Source: JBDSKH01 sp035495435
GTDB lineage: Bacteria; Actinomycetota; Actinomycetes; Actinomycetales; Microbacteriaceae
Assembly: GCA_035495435.1 (NCBI GenBank)
Contig: DATJFV010000041.1
Location: 8,288-72,287, forward strand
Length of the DNA: 64,000 bases
Direction: 5' to 3'
Shown: positions 1-8,189 of the stretch, piece by piece
Position numbering within the stretch: position 1 is the stretch's first letter
Layout: every line of letters begins with the position of its first letter
Program-made: the position numbers and the translations under genes
Notes under the pieces: generated by a model
The model's database searches: none
What the model saw: the letters and a program-made list of their open reading frames with translations, nothing else
What the model was told of the DNA's origin: nothing

Positions 1-170
1 TGTTCCGCGACATGGAGCTCGAGGACGCGCTCGCCACGCTGCGACGCACGGGAAGCCACGTCGCGCGGGTGTTCGACGAGTCGGGCGCGACCAAGGGGGT
101 GCTGTTCCTGGAGGACATCATCGAAGAACTGGTGGGAGAGGTGCAGGATGCCACACGACGACAGCCGTGA
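1..170 (+). CDS. CNNM/CorC-type CBS-domain membrane protein (C-terminal end only)
   Basis: The reading frame is open from the window edge (frame starting at base 3) to TGA at 168-170, giving 56 residues. It reads FRDMELEDAL, then SHVARVFDESG, then GVLFLEDIIEELVGE, which is the end of the second CBS domain in the hemolysin-like CNNM (DUF21 plus two CBS domains) family; 'LEDIIEELVGEV' is its hallmark. Such proteins are integral membrane proteins linked to divalent cation (Mg/Co) homeostasis. The membrane part and the start lie outside the window. The end overlaps the next gene by 23 bp, so the two are probably one transcript. Confidence 0.8.
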   Translation, partial: FRDMELEDALATLRRTGSHVARVFDESGATKGVLFLEDIIEELVGEVQDATRRQP

Positions 171-1023
171 GCCGCAGGTGCTCGTGATCGGGGAGGCGCT
201 CGTCGACATCGTCGACGATCAGGTGATGCCGGGCGGCAGCCCGCTGAACGTCGCGGTCGGGCTGCAACGGCTCGGCGTCCGTGCGACGTTGCACTCCTCA
301 TTCGGCGCCGACCCCGAGGGTGTGGCGATCGCCCAGCACCTTGAGGCAAGCGGCGTGACCGTCACACCCGGAACGGTGAGCGATCGTGAGACCTCGGTCG
401 CGCGCGCCACCATCGGCGCCGACGGCGCGGCGACCTACGACTTCTCGATCAGCTGGGATCCCGGCCCCGTCGACACCGCCGGGTACGCACTGGTGCACAC
501 CGGGTCGATCGGGGCGGCGCTCGAGCCGGGAGCGACGACTGTGGAGAAGATCCTGTCGGGCGCCGACGCCCTGATCTCGTTCGACCCCAACGTGCGCCCG
601 GCGCTGATGGGCGACCACGCCGCCGCCCTCGCGCGGGTCGAGCGGTTCGTGGCGCTCGCCGACATCGTGAAGGCCAGCGACGAGGACGTGGCCTGGCTCT
701 ACCCGGATGCCACGGTCGAGCAGGTGCTGGAGCGCTGGCATTCGCTCGGCGCGCGGCTGGTGGTCGCGACCCGCGGTGCCGAGGGCGCGGACGCGCTCTC
801 GGACGGCGGGCCGGTGCACGTGCCGGCCTTCGTGACCACCATCGCCGACACCATCGGCGCGGGCGACTCGTTCATGTCGGGGCTGCTCGCTGCGGTGCTG
901 CGCGGCGGGTTCGACGACGTCGCGGGCGCCGTCACCTATGCGGCCCGCTGCGCCGGGATCACCGTCTCGCGCCCGGGCGCCGACCCGCCCCGCGCCGACG
1001 AGGTCAGCGCCACGATGCTCTAG
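148..1023 (+). CDS. PfkB-family carbohydrate kinase (fructokinase-like)
   Basis: A 291-residue cytoplasmic sugar kinase of the ribokinase/PfkB family that transfers phosphate from ATP to a sugar hydroxyl. Early PfkB signature GGSPLNVAVGLQRLG (about 29-43) and the C-terminal signature DTIGAGDSFMSGLL (about 234-247), with the catalytic base Asp240, are intact. Length is usual for fructokinases (about 290-320). ATG at 148 overlaps the upstream CBS-protein gene; the stop overlaps by 4 bp the convergent flavin oxidoreductase. The N-terminus resembles fructokinases more than ribokinases, but substrate cannot be fixed from sequence alone. Confidence 0.85.
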   Translation: MPHDDSREPQVLVIGEALVDIVDDQVMPGGSPLNVAVGLQRLGVRATLHSSFGADPEGVAIAQHLEASGVTVTPGTVSDRETSVARATIGADGAATYDFSISWDPGPVDTAGYALVHTGSIGAALEPGATTVEKILSGADALISFDPNVRPALMGDHAAALARVERFVALADIVKASDEDVAWLYPDATVEQVLERWHSLGARLVVATRGAEGADALSDGGPVHVPAFVTTIADTIGAGDSFMSGLLAAVLRGGFDDVAGAVTYAARCAGITVSRPGADPPRADEVSATML

Positions 1024-2114
1024 GCGGTCTTCGACGCGGTGGTGCGCGCACGCAGGTACTGCGGCGGCCAGTAGTCGATGTCGACGCCCAGTTCACGCGC
1101 GGCACGCAACGGGAAGTGGGGGTCGCGCAGCATCTCCCGCCCCAGCATCACCGCGTCGGCCTGCCCCGATTCGACGATCGACTGCGCCTGCCGGGCCTCG
1201 GTGATGAGCCCGACCGCGTTCACCGGGACGTGTGCGGCGGTGCGCACGTACTCCGCGAACGGCACCTGGTAGCCGGGGCCGAGCGGCACGCGCACGCCCG
1301 CCACCAGGCCGCCGGAGGAGATGTCGAACAGGTCGGCGCCCGCCTCGTGCGCCCACCCGGCGACGGTGGCGGTCTGCTCCGCATCCCAGCCGCCGTCGGC
1401 GTAATCGGTGGCCGAGAAGCGGACCAGGACCGGCACCGCCTCGCCCACCTCCGCCCGTACGGCGCGCACGATCTCGAGCAGCAGCCGGGCGCGGTTCTCG
1501 AGGCTGCCGCCGTACGCGTCGGTGCGCAGATTCGATAGCGGCGAGAGGAACTGGTGGAGCAGGTAGCCGTGCGCGGCGTGCAGTTCGACGAGATCGAAGC
1601 CCGCGTCGAGCGCCCGGCGGGCCGCGGTCGTGAAGGCGGCCACCACATCCGGAATCTCGGCGCGGGTCAGCGCGCGCGGGGGTGCGTAGCCCTCGAACGC
1701 CACGGCCGAGGGGGCCACGGTCTGCCAGCCGCCGTCGGCGACCGGGACGGTGCCGTGCTCGGGGAATCCCCAGGCCGGCCAGACGGAGGCTTTGCGCCCG
1801 GCGTGGGCCAGCTGCAGCCCGATGGCGGCACCCTGCTCATGGACGAAGTCGGTGATGCGTCGCCAGGCGTGCACCTGGTCGTCGTTCCAGATGCCGGTGT
1901 CGCGGGGAGAGATGCGCCCCTCGGGGACGACCGCGGTCGCCTCGGCGACGATCAGGCCGGCGCCCCCGCGCGCGAAGGAGCCCAGATGCGCCAGGTGCCA
2001 GTCGGTGGGGATGCCGTCGCGTTCCATGACGCTGTACTGGCACATCGCGGGAACCCACAGCCGGTTGCGCACATGGAGCCCGCGAATGTCGAGGGAGTCG
2101 AACACACTGCTCAC
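1020..2114 (-). CDS. NADH:flavin oxidoreductase, Old Yellow Enzyme (YqjM/NamA-like)
   Basis: A 364-residue FMN-dependent ene-reductase TIM barrel. The N-terminal PAMCQYS motif (Cys25) matches the YqjM-class flavin-tuning cysteine; ELHAAHGYLLHQFLSP carries the substrate-binding His pair; GGSLENRARLLLEIV and the C-terminal phosphate-binding loop (VMLGREMLRDPHFP) are present. Enzymes of this class reduce activated C=C bonds using NAD(P)H. Start is GTG at 2114; a TAGGCT -10 box ends 6 nt before it, so the mRNA may be leaderless. It is divergent from nnrD with only 22 bp between the starts, and convergent with the PfkB gene. Confidence 0.9.
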   Translation of the reverse strand: MSSVFDSLDIRGLHVRNRLWVPAMCQYSVMERDGIPTDWHLAHLGSFARGGAGLIVAEATAVVPEGRISPRDTGIWNDDQVHAWRRITDFVHEQGAAIGLQLAHAGRKASVWPAWGFPEHGTVPVADGGWQTVAPSAVAFEGYAPPRALTRAEIPDVVAAFTTAARRALDAGFDLVELHAAHGYLLHQFLSPLSNLRTDAYGGSLENRARLLLEIVRAVRAEVGEAVPVLVRFSATDYADGGWDAEQTATVAGWAHEAGADLFDISSGGLVAGVRVPLGPGYQVPFAEYVRTAAHVPVNAVGLITEARQAQSIVESGQADAVMLGREMLRDPHFPLRAARELGVDIDYWPPQYLRARTTASKTA

Positions 2115-2120
2115 CGTCCG

Positions 2121-2126
2121 AGCCTA
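2121..2126 (-). promoter_or_regulatory. -10 box of the flavin oxidoreductase gene
   Basis: TAGGCT on the minus strand ends 6 nt before the GTG at 2114, the spacing expected for a leaderless actinobacterial transcript. It lies on the CCTAGG palindrome (2123-2128) that also carries the opposing nnrD -10 box. Confidence 0.5.
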
Positions 2127-2130
2127 GGGT
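2125..2130 (+). promoter_or_regulatory. -10 box of nnrD
   Basis: TAGGGT ends 6 nt before the ATG at 2137, and no Shine-Dalgarno sequence is present. It overlaps the opposing -10 box of the flavin oxidoreductase gene, so both promoters cannot be occupied together. Confidence 0.5.
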
Positions 2131-2136
2131 GGCGGT

Positions 2137-2952
2137 ATGGCAGTCAGCTTCGGAGCCGGCGACGCCCGCGCCTGGATCGCGGCACCGGGGCCCGATGACG
2201 ACAAGTACTCGCGCGGGGTCCTCGGGTTCGTCACGGGCTCACCGCGCTACCCCGGGGCCGCGGTGCTCGGCGTCGACGCCGCCTTGCACGCCGGGGTCGG
2301 CATGGTGCGCTACCTGGGCACCGGTCGTCCGACCCGTCTGGTGCTGCAGCGCCGGCCCGAGACGGTCACCGCGGCGGGCCGTGTGCAAGCGTGGGTGCTC
2401 GGATCGGGCCAGGACCCCGACGACCGCGACGACCTGACGACCGAACTGCTCGAGCGGGCCCTGGGGCAGCAGGTGCCGTGCGTGATCGACTCGGGTGCCC
2501 TGGGGCGAGTGCCGGATGCGGTGGGGCCGGTGGTCGTGACGCCGCACGCCGGCGAGCTGGCCGGGCTACTGGGCGTCGACCGGGATGCCGTGCACGACGA
2601 CCCGGACGGCTGTGCGGAGCGTGCCGCGCGTGAGTTGGGGGTCACGGTGCTGCTGAAGGGGTACCGCACCCGGATCGCGACTCCGGAGGGCATGCGGTAC
2701 ACGGTGACGGCTCCGACCACCTGGCTGGCGACGGCCGGCAGTGGTGACGCCCTGGCCGGGATCCTCGGTGCCCTCGTCGCCACGCATGCCGGCGCGGTCG
2801 CGCGCGATCCGCGGGTGCTCGCGGAACTGGCGGCGACGGCGTGCGTGCTGCACGGGCTCGCCGGGGAGCGGGCCTCGGGAGGTGGGCCGATGACGGTGCT
2901 CGGGCTGAACGCGCACCTGCCCGCCGTGATCGCGGAGCTGCTCACCGGCTGA
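2137..2952 (+). CDS. nnrD: ADP/ATP-dependent (S)-NAD(P)H-hydrate dehydratase
   Basis: A 271-residue protein of the YjeF C-terminal (ribokinase-like) family that repairs hydrated NADH/NADPH with ADP or ATP hydrolysis. The sequence shows DDDKYSRGVLGFVTGSPRYPGAA near the N-terminus, TPHAGE (135-140), and the catalytic TAGSGDALAGIL loop (199-210). It is the dehydratase domain alone; the epimerase (NnrE/YjeF-N) domain that many bacteria fuse to it is absent and must be elsewhere. ATG at 2137 is chosen because a -10 box sits 6 nt upstream. It is convergent with the amino-acid ABC transporter operon. Confidence 0.92.
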   Translation: MAVSFGAGDARAWIAAPGPDDDKYSRGVLGFVTGSPRYPGAAVLGVDAALHAGVGMVRYLGTGRPTRLVLQRRPETVTAAGRVQAWVLGSGQDPDDRDDLTTELLERALGQQVPCVIDSGALGRVPDAVGPVVVTPHAGELAGLLGVDRDAVHDDPDGCAERAARELGVTVLLKGYRTRIATPEGMRYTVTAPTTWLATAGSGDALAGILGALVATHAGAVARDPRVLAELAATACVLHGLAGERASGGGPMTVLGLNAHLPAVIAELLTG

Positions 2953-3146
2953 TCCGAGGCCTCGCGCGCCGGCCGGAACGGCGCGGGCGTTCGCTGCTCG
3001 CACGCAGATCCCGCGTGGCGGCGGGCACTGCGCTGTGCGAGGGCCGGCGGGGGATCGGAGAACCCCAGGGACGAGGCGGCGGGTGCGCGGGGAAGCACCG
3101 GAGGGGAGCAGCGGGGGAGCGCGGCGGGGAGGCGGGAGGGAGTTCG
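2953..3146. other. Convergent intergenic region, probable terminator zone
   Basis: 194 bp of very GC-rich sequence between the stops of nnrD (plus) and the ABC ATPase (minus). A short hairpin (CGCGCC at 2965-2970 with GGCGCG at 2980-2985) follows the nnrD stop by 12 bp and could end transcription. The 3060-3145 part is unusually purine-rich on the plus strand (runs of GGGGAG type). No open frame with convincing coding character was seen. Confidence 0.35.
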
Positions 3147-3881
3147 TCAGCCGGCGGTGAGTCGCGCGAGGAACTCGCGGGTGCGCTGCTCGTGCGGCGC
3201 GCCGAAGAGCTGGGCGGGCGGCCCCTGCTCGACGACGCGTCCGCCGTCGAGGAACACCACCCGGTGCGCCACCTCCCGTGCGAACCCCATCTCGTGGGTG
3301 GCCATCAGGATCGTCGCCCCGTCGCGCCCCAGCTCGCGGACCAGTTCGAGAACCTCGCCCACCAGTTCGGGGTCGAGGGCGCTGGTGATCTCGTCGAGCA
3401 GCACCACCTCGGGGTCGGTCGCGATCGCCCGGACGATCGCGGCCCGCTGCTGCTGACCCCCCGACAGCTGATCCGGGTGCACGCGCGCCTTGTCGGCGAG
3501 GCCGATGCGATCCAGCAGCGCCAGTCCGCGCTGCTCCGCCTCGCGGCGGGCGACCCGCTGCACCTTGCGCAGACCGAGGGTGACGTTGTCGAGCACCGAC
3601 AGATGCGGAAACAGGTTGTAGCTCTGGAACACGACCCCGAAGCGCGACCGCACCGCGTCGACCCGCACACGCGGGTCGCTGATGTCCTCGCCACCCAGCA
3701 GAATGCGGCCGTCGTCGATGCGCTCGAGCAGGGTGAGGCAGCGCAGCAGCGTCGACTTGCCCGAACCGGACGGCCCGATCAGCGCCACCACCTCGTGCGC
3801 GTCGAGGTCGAGCGAGATGCCGTCGAGCACGGTGCGGTCGCCGAACCTCTTCACGATTCCCTCGGCGCTGAGCTCAGCCAT
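3147..3881 (-). CDS. Polar amino-acid ABC transporter, ATP-binding subunit
   Basis: A 244-residue ABC ATPase of the GlnQ/HisP type. Walker A GPSGSGKST (36-44), Q-loop FGVVFQSYNLFP, signature LSGGQQQR (139-146), Walker B VVLLDE (159-164), and the H-loop in MATHEMGFAREV are all present. The frame stays open far upstream, but the extension is antisense-like sequence over the permease; the start chosen (ATG at 3881) overlaps the permease stop by one base (TGATG), the usual coupling in this operon. It powers import together with the permease and lipoprotein encoded just upstream. Confidence 0.93.
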   Translation of the reverse strand: MAELSAEGIVKRFGDRTVLDGISLDLDAHEVVALIGPSGSGKSTLLRCLTLLERIDDGRILLGGEDISDPRVRVDAVRSRFGVVFQSYNLFPHLSVLDNVTLGLRKVQRVARREAEQRGLALLDRIGLADKARVHPDQLSGGQQQRAAIVRAIATDPEVVLLDEITSALDPELVGEVLELVRELGRDGATILMATHEMGFAREVAHRVVFLDGGRVVEQGPPAQLFGAPHEQRTREFLARLTAG

Positions 3882-4738
3882 CAGAGCACCTCGCCGATCT
3901 GCTCCCGCCGGCGCAGCCGGGCCGAATACCAGTCGGTGAAACGGATCATCGGCAGTGCCAGCAGCACGAACAGCAGCCCGGCCACCACGTACGGCGTGAA
4001 GCTGGCGAAATGCGACACCTCGATCTGGGCGCCGCGCACCGCGTCCACCGCGCCGAGCACCGAGATCAGCCCGACATCCTTCTGCATCGCCACGAAATCG
4101 TTCATCAGCGCCGGCGTCACCTTGCGCACCGCCTGCGGCAGCACCACCAGCCGCAACGACTGCCCGTGCGACAACCCCAGCGACCGGGCCGCCAGCCGCT
4201 GCGAGGGATGCACCGCCTCGATGCCCGCCCGCCAGACCTCGGCCACATACGCCGAATAGGTCAGCACCAGCGCCACGGTACCTAGCACCTCGAGCGGAAT
4301 CCGGTCCTCCGTGAGACGCAAGCCGGGAATGCCGAACCCCACGAGGTAGAGCACGATGATCAACGGCATCCCGCGGAACAGGTCGGTGTAGCCCGCCGCA
4401 AGGGCGCGCAACGGGAAGAACACCGGTCCGCGCAGCGTCCGCAGCCCGGCGATGACGAGGCTCAGCACCAGCACCCCGGCGGCGGCGAACAGCAGCACGC
4501 GCACGTTGAGCAGGAACCCGTCCCAGACCCGCGGCAGGGCGGCGAGCGCCACCTCGGGGTCGAAGTAGCTGGCCTGCACCCGCGGCCAGCCGGGGGCGTT
4601 CACGATCAGGAACCACGCCACCGCCGCGAACACGACGGTGCTGAGCGCCCCGATCAGTACCGAGCGGGCGCTCTGTCGGCGGCGAAAGGCCCGACGCGAC
4701 AGCTCGAGCGAGCTGACGGCCGGGCCCTCCGTGGTCAC
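3881..4738 (-). CDS. Polar amino-acid ABC transporter, permease subunit
   Basis: A His/Glu/Gln/Arg/opine-type inner-membrane permease of about 285 residues with an N-terminal cytoplasmic stretch, several membrane segments (one around VLIGALSTVVFAAVAWFLIV) and the ATPase-coupling EAA loop in EAVHPSQRLAARSLGLSHGQ. It is probably a homodimer because only one permease gene is present. The longest frame begins at an ATG at 4777, inside the substrate-binding-protein gene; I prefer GTG at 4738, 10 bp after that gene's stop. The stop overlaps the ATPase start by one base. Confidence 0.9.
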   Translation of the reverse strand: MTTEGPAVSSLELSRRAFRRRQSARSVLIGALSTVVFAAVAWFLIVNAPGWPRVQASYFDPEVALAALPRVWDGFLLNVRVLLFAAAGVLVLSLVIAGLRTLRGPVFFPLRALAAGYTDLFRGMPLIIVLYLVGFGIPGLRLTEDRIPLEVLGTVALVLTYSAYVAEVWRAGIEAVHPSQRLAARSLGLSHGQSLRLVVLPQAVRKVTPALMNDFVAMQKDVGLISVLGAVDAVRGAQIEVSHFASFTPYVVAGLLFVLLALPMIRFTDWYSARLRRREQIGEVL

Positions 4739-4748
4739 CTTCGGAACG

Positions 4749-5600
4749 CTACTGGAGGACGGGGGCGTCCGCCGCATCCGCCAGCCACTGCGCGGCGAGC
4801 GCGTCGAGCGTGCCGTTGTTGCGCAAGGCGTCGACGGCTGCGGTCACATCGGCCGTCAGCGGGCTGTCCTTGGGCAGGACCAGGCCGAACTGGTCGCCCG
4901 TCTCGCCCGCGGTCTGGGGCAGCTGCCCGACGATCTTGCCGCCGTCGATCTCGACCCCGGTGAGGTAGAACGCGGTCGGCAGGTCGACGACGATCGCGTC
5001 GACCTGACCGTTCTGCAGCGCGAGCACGGCGTCGTCGTTCGTGTTGAAGGCGCTGGCACCCTGGTCGGGGGCGATCTCCTTCTCGATGGCGTCGAAGCTG
5101 GTGGTGCCGACGGCCGCACCGATCAGCAGGGGCTTCAGGTCGGCGAGACTCGTGGCCGACGCGGCCTTCGACGTCTCGGTGGTGATCACCACCTGCGAGG
5201 TCTCGTAGTACGCCGAGCTGAAGTCGACGTTCTTCTTGCGGTCGTCGGTGATCGAGTACTGCTGCAGGTTGAAGTCGAAGTCCTTCGGCCCCGGAGCGAT
5301 CGCCTCATCGAAGGTGGTGCGCACCCACACCACATCCTTCTTGTCGAAGCCCAGCTGCTCGGCGACCGCGTACGCGACGGCGGCCTCGAAGCCCTGGCCC
5401 GACGCGGGGTCGTCGTCGATGACCCACGGGTAGTACGCCGGCTCACCGGTGCCGATCGTGAGCTTGCCGTCGGTGACGTAGCCGGAGCCGCCGTCACCGT
5501 CGCCGGAGGGCGCAGCGGACTGGCAGCCGGCCAGGGTGGCCGCGAGGGCGACCGCGGCGGTGAGAGACAGGAGCGCTGTGATTCGGGATGTGCGTGCCAT
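4749..5600 (-). CDS. Amino-acid ABC transporter substrate-binding lipoprotein (family 3)
   Basis: A 283-residue exported lipoprotein. Signal peptide with lipobox LAGC (23-26) and lipidated Cys26, followed by a Ser/Gly/Asp linker and a PBPb-type binding domain beginning KLTIGTGEPAYYPWV. Motifs typical of the family include FDFNLQQYSITDDRKKNVDFS and VGTTSFDAIEKEI. It captures the amino acid outside the membrane and delivers it to the downstream permease. ATG at 5600 is preferred over an in-frame GTG two codons upstream. First gene of the three-gene operon. Confidence 0.92.
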   Translation of the reverse strand: MARTSRITALLSLTAAVALAATLAGCQSAAPSGDGDGGSGYVTDGKLTIGTGEPAYYPWVIDDDPASGQGFEAAVAYAVAEQLGFDKKDVVWVRTTFDEAIAPGPKDFDFNLQQYSITDDRKKNVDFSSAYYETSQVVITTETSKAASATSLADLKPLLIGAAVGTTSFDAIEKEIAPDQGASAFNTNDDAVLALQNGQVDAIVVDLPTAFYLTGVEIDGGKIVGQLPQTAGETGDQFGLVLPKDSPLTADVTAAVDALRNNGTLDALAAQWLADAADAPVLQ

Positions 5601-5660
5601 GTCCACATTCTGGACCGGTCGCCCGCCACCCGCGCGTCGGATTGCGTTTCATGACGCCGT

Positions 5661-5666
5661 TACGCT
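5661..5666 (+). promoter_or_regulatory. -10 box of the membrane glycosyltransferase gene
   Basis: TACGCT ends 7 nt before the ATG at 5674, consistent with a leaderless transcript; no ribosome binding site is seen. Confidence 0.4.
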
Positions 5667-5673
5667 GGTGAAC

Positions 5674-6915
5674 ATGACGGATGCCCCGCTCGCGCAGCGG
5701 CTCGCCCGTCACCCGGTGACGTTGTGGGCCGGTTTCGTCGTCGTGCACATCTGGCTGGAATTCCTGGGGCTGTACGGGCCGGGTCTGCCGCTCGGCGATG
5801 TGACCCTGGTCTACCGGTTCTGGGTGGAGCACGGCCTGCAGACCGGCGACTGGGTCGGCATCGACACGGTCTGGGTGTATCCGATCGTGGCGCTGGTGCC
5901 CATGCTGATCGCCTACGTCCTGGGCCCCGACCTCTACCCGACCACCTGGCTGACCATGGTGATGCTGGCGGATGCGGTGGCCTTCGCCGTGCTGATCGGG
6001 CGCGGCGGCGATCCGCGGCGCTCGCTGGCCGGATGGTGGTGGCTGGCATTCCTCCTCCTGCTCGGGCCGGTCGCTCTCGGCCGCATCGACTCGATCACCG
6101 TGCCGATCGCGATCATCGGCGTGCTGGTTCTCACCACGGCACCGCGTCTGGCCGGTGTGCTGCTGGCGGTGGCCACCTGGATCAAGGTGTGGCCGGCGGC
6201 GCTGATCGCGGCGGCGTTCCTGGCGCTGCGCACCCGCTGGCGGATCGCGGCGTCGGCTGCCATCGCATCCGCCGTCATCGCCGCCACGGCCCTGCTGTTC
6301 GGCGCCGGAGCGAACCTCTTCAGCTTCATCGGTCAGCAGGCGGGGCGAGGCCTGCAGGTCGAGTCGCCGATCGCGACGTTCTGGATGTGGGACGCCTTCG
6401 CCACCCGGTCGCTGCGCAGCCTGGTCTACTACGACCACGCCATCCTCACCTACCAGGTGGTCGGGCCGGGGGCGGCGAACGCGGCCGCCGTGATGACCCC
6501 GCTCATGGCGCTCGTCGCGGTGGCGCTGCTCGTGCTCGCCGTGCTGGCGCAGCGCACGGGCGTGCCGGTGCTGGAGTTCTTGCCCGCGCTGATGCTGGCG
6601 ATCACCACCGCACTCATCCTGTTCAACAAGGTCGGCTCGCCGCAGTTCGTGACCTGGCTCGCGGTGGCGATGCTGTTCGGCCTCATCGCCTCGGTGACCG
6701 GCCGCGGACCGTCGTTCCGCACCCCGGTCGTGCTGACACTGGTGATCGCCGGGCTGACCCAGGCGATCTACCCGTACCTCTACGGTCAGCTGCTCAGCCT
6801 CGACTTCACCCTGCTGTTGGTGCTCACCGCGCGCAATGTGCTCTACGTCGTGCTGCTGGTCTGGGCGGTCACGACGGTGATCGAGGCGATCCGCTACCGC
6901 CCGGAGGAGGCATGA
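5674..6915 (+). CDS. GT87/DUF2029-like polytopic membrane glycosyltransferase
   Basis: 413 residues, mostly hydrophobic, with about ten predicted membrane segments and a loop pattern (GRIDSITVPIAIIGVLVL, then TWIKVWPAALIAAAF) typical of GT87/DUF2029 polyprenyl-phosphate mannosyltransferases of actinobacteria. In that family the WIKVWP segment is a recurring landmark. Such enzymes build cell-envelope glycans from lipid-linked sugars. The frame extends upstream to 5536, but ATG at 5674 has a well-placed -10 box. The stop overlaps the next gene's ATG (ATGA). Donor and acceptor are unknown. Confidence 0.65.
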   Translation: MTDAPLAQRLARHPVTLWAGFVVVHIWLEFLGLYGPGLPLGDVTLVYRFWVEHGLQTGDWVGIDTVWVYPIVALVPMLIAYVLGPDLYPTTWLTMVMLADAVAFAVLIGRGGDPRRSLAGWWWLAFLLLLGPVALGRIDSITVPIAIIGVLVLTTAPRLAGVLLAVATWIKVWPAALIAAAFLALRTRWRIAASAAIASAVIAATALLFGAGANLFSFIGQQAGRGLQVESPIATFWMWDAFATRSLRSLVYYDHAILTYQVVGPGAANAAAVMTPLMALVAVALLVLAVLAQRTGVPVLEFLPALMLAITTALILFNKVGSPQFVTWLAVAMLFGLIASVTGRGPSFRTPVVLTLVIAGLTQAIYPYLYGQLLSLDFTLLLVLTARNVLYVVLLVWAVTTVIEAIRYRPEEA

Positions 6916-8171
6916 CCGCCCTCTCCCCGGCGCGCACGCGCCTGGCCCTGCTGGCGCTCGCTCTCGGCGGGTTCGGGATCGGCGCCACCGAGTTCGTGGC
7001 GATGGGCCTGCTGCCCGATATCGCCCAGGATCTGCTGCCGGCGCGTTACGCCACCTCGCCCGAGGATGCCCTGGCCAGCACCGGTCTGATGATCTCGGCG
7101 TACGCCGCCGGCGTGGTGGTCGGCGCCCCCACGATCGCCGCGCTCGCGGCCCGGTTCCCGCGCCGCCGGCTGCTGCTCGCCCTCGCGCTGGCCTTCACCC
7201 TCGGCACGCTGGCCTCGGCTCTCGCCCCCACCTTCGAACTCGTGGTGGTGGCGCGCTTCGTCGCCGCCCTCCCGCACGGGGCCTACTTCGGCGTTGCCGC
7301 GCTGGTCGCCGCCGACCTGATGGGGCCGGGCAACCGCGGGCGGGGGGTGGCGTTCGTGCTCTCCGGCCTCACCATCGCCAACGTGATCGGCGTTCCGCTC
7401 ATCACCCTGCTCGGGCAGGTCGCCGGGTGGCGGGTCGCGTACCTCGCCGTCGCCGCGATCTTCGCGCTGACCCTGGTCGCCATCCTGGCGTTCGTTCCCG
7501 CATCACCGGGGGATCCGGCGGCGACGGTCCGGCGTGAGCTGGCCGTGTTCCGTCGGATCGGCGTGTGGTTCGCGCTGCTGACCGGCGCGATCGGCTTCGG
7601 CGGCTTCTTCGCCGTGTACAGCTACGTCGCACCGTTGGCCACCGAGGTGACCGGCCTGCCCACGGGAGCGGTGCCGTTCGTGCTGGCCACCATGGGCGTC
7701 GGGATGACGGTCGGCAACCTCATCGGCGGCCGGCTCGCCGACCGCGGTGCGGTGCGCGCCATCTTCCTGTGCTTCGCATCGTTCGCTGTGTCGCTCACCG
7801 TACTGGCTCTCGCGGCCGGCACCGTGGTGGGTCTGTTCGCGGGGGTGCTGCTGGTGGCCGGATCGGCTTCGGCGCTCAGCCCCGTCATCCAGACCCGCCT
7901 GATGGACGTCGCGGGCGACTCGCAGACCCTGGCCGCGGCCGTCAACCACGCGGCCCTCAACATCGGCAACAGCCTGGGCGCCTACCTCGGCGGGCTGGCG
8001 ATCGCCGCGGGGTTCGGGTTCGTCTCACCCACCTGGGTGGGGTTGCTGCTGTGCATCCCCGGGGTCGGCTTCGCGGTCGCCGGCGCGTGGGTGAGCAGGC
8101 GCTGGCTCACCGCAACGGGCTCATTGAGGACCGCCGACCCCGACACCGGGATCACGCCGATCGGCGGCTGA
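6912..8171 (+). CDS. MFS transporter, DHA1 / AraJ-like exporter
   Basis: A 419-residue, 12-segment major facilitator. The start ALLALALGGFGIGATEFVAMGLLPDIA is the classic N-terminus of AraJ/YdhP-type sugar or drug efflux proteins, and the loop AALAARFPRRRLLLAL matches MFS motif A. Translationally coupled to the glycosyltransferase (ATGA overlap at 6912-6915). Substrate unknown. Convergent with the response regulator gene, 18 bp away. Confidence 0.88.
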   Translation: MTALSPARTRLALLALALGGFGIGATEFVAMGLLPDIAQDLLPARYATSPEDALASTGLMISAYAAGVVVGAPTIAALAARFPRRRLLLALALAFTLGTLASALAPTFELVVVARFVAALPHGAYFGVAALVAADLMGPGNRGRGVAFVLSGLTIANVIGVPLITLLGQVAGWRVAYLAVAAIFALTLVAILAFVPASPGDPAATVRRELAVFRRIGVWFALLTGAIGFGGFFAVYSYVAPLATEVTGLPTGAVPFVLATMGVGMTVGNLIGGRLADRGAVRAIFLCFASFAVSLTVLALAAGTVVGLFAGVLLVAGSASALSPVIQTRLMDVAGDSQTLAAAVNHAALNIGNSLGAYLGGLAIAAGFGFVSPTWVGLLLCIPGVGFAVAGAWVSRRWLTATGSLRTADPDTGITPIGG

Positions 8172-8189
8172 GACCCGTCCGCCCCAGCG

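Noticed and set aside
5724..8171. 815-residue frame running across the glycosyltransferase and MFS genes
   Set aside because: Only its last part is the true MFS gene, starting at 6912; the rest is an out-of-frame Arg/Gly-rich shadow of the glycosyltransferase gene.
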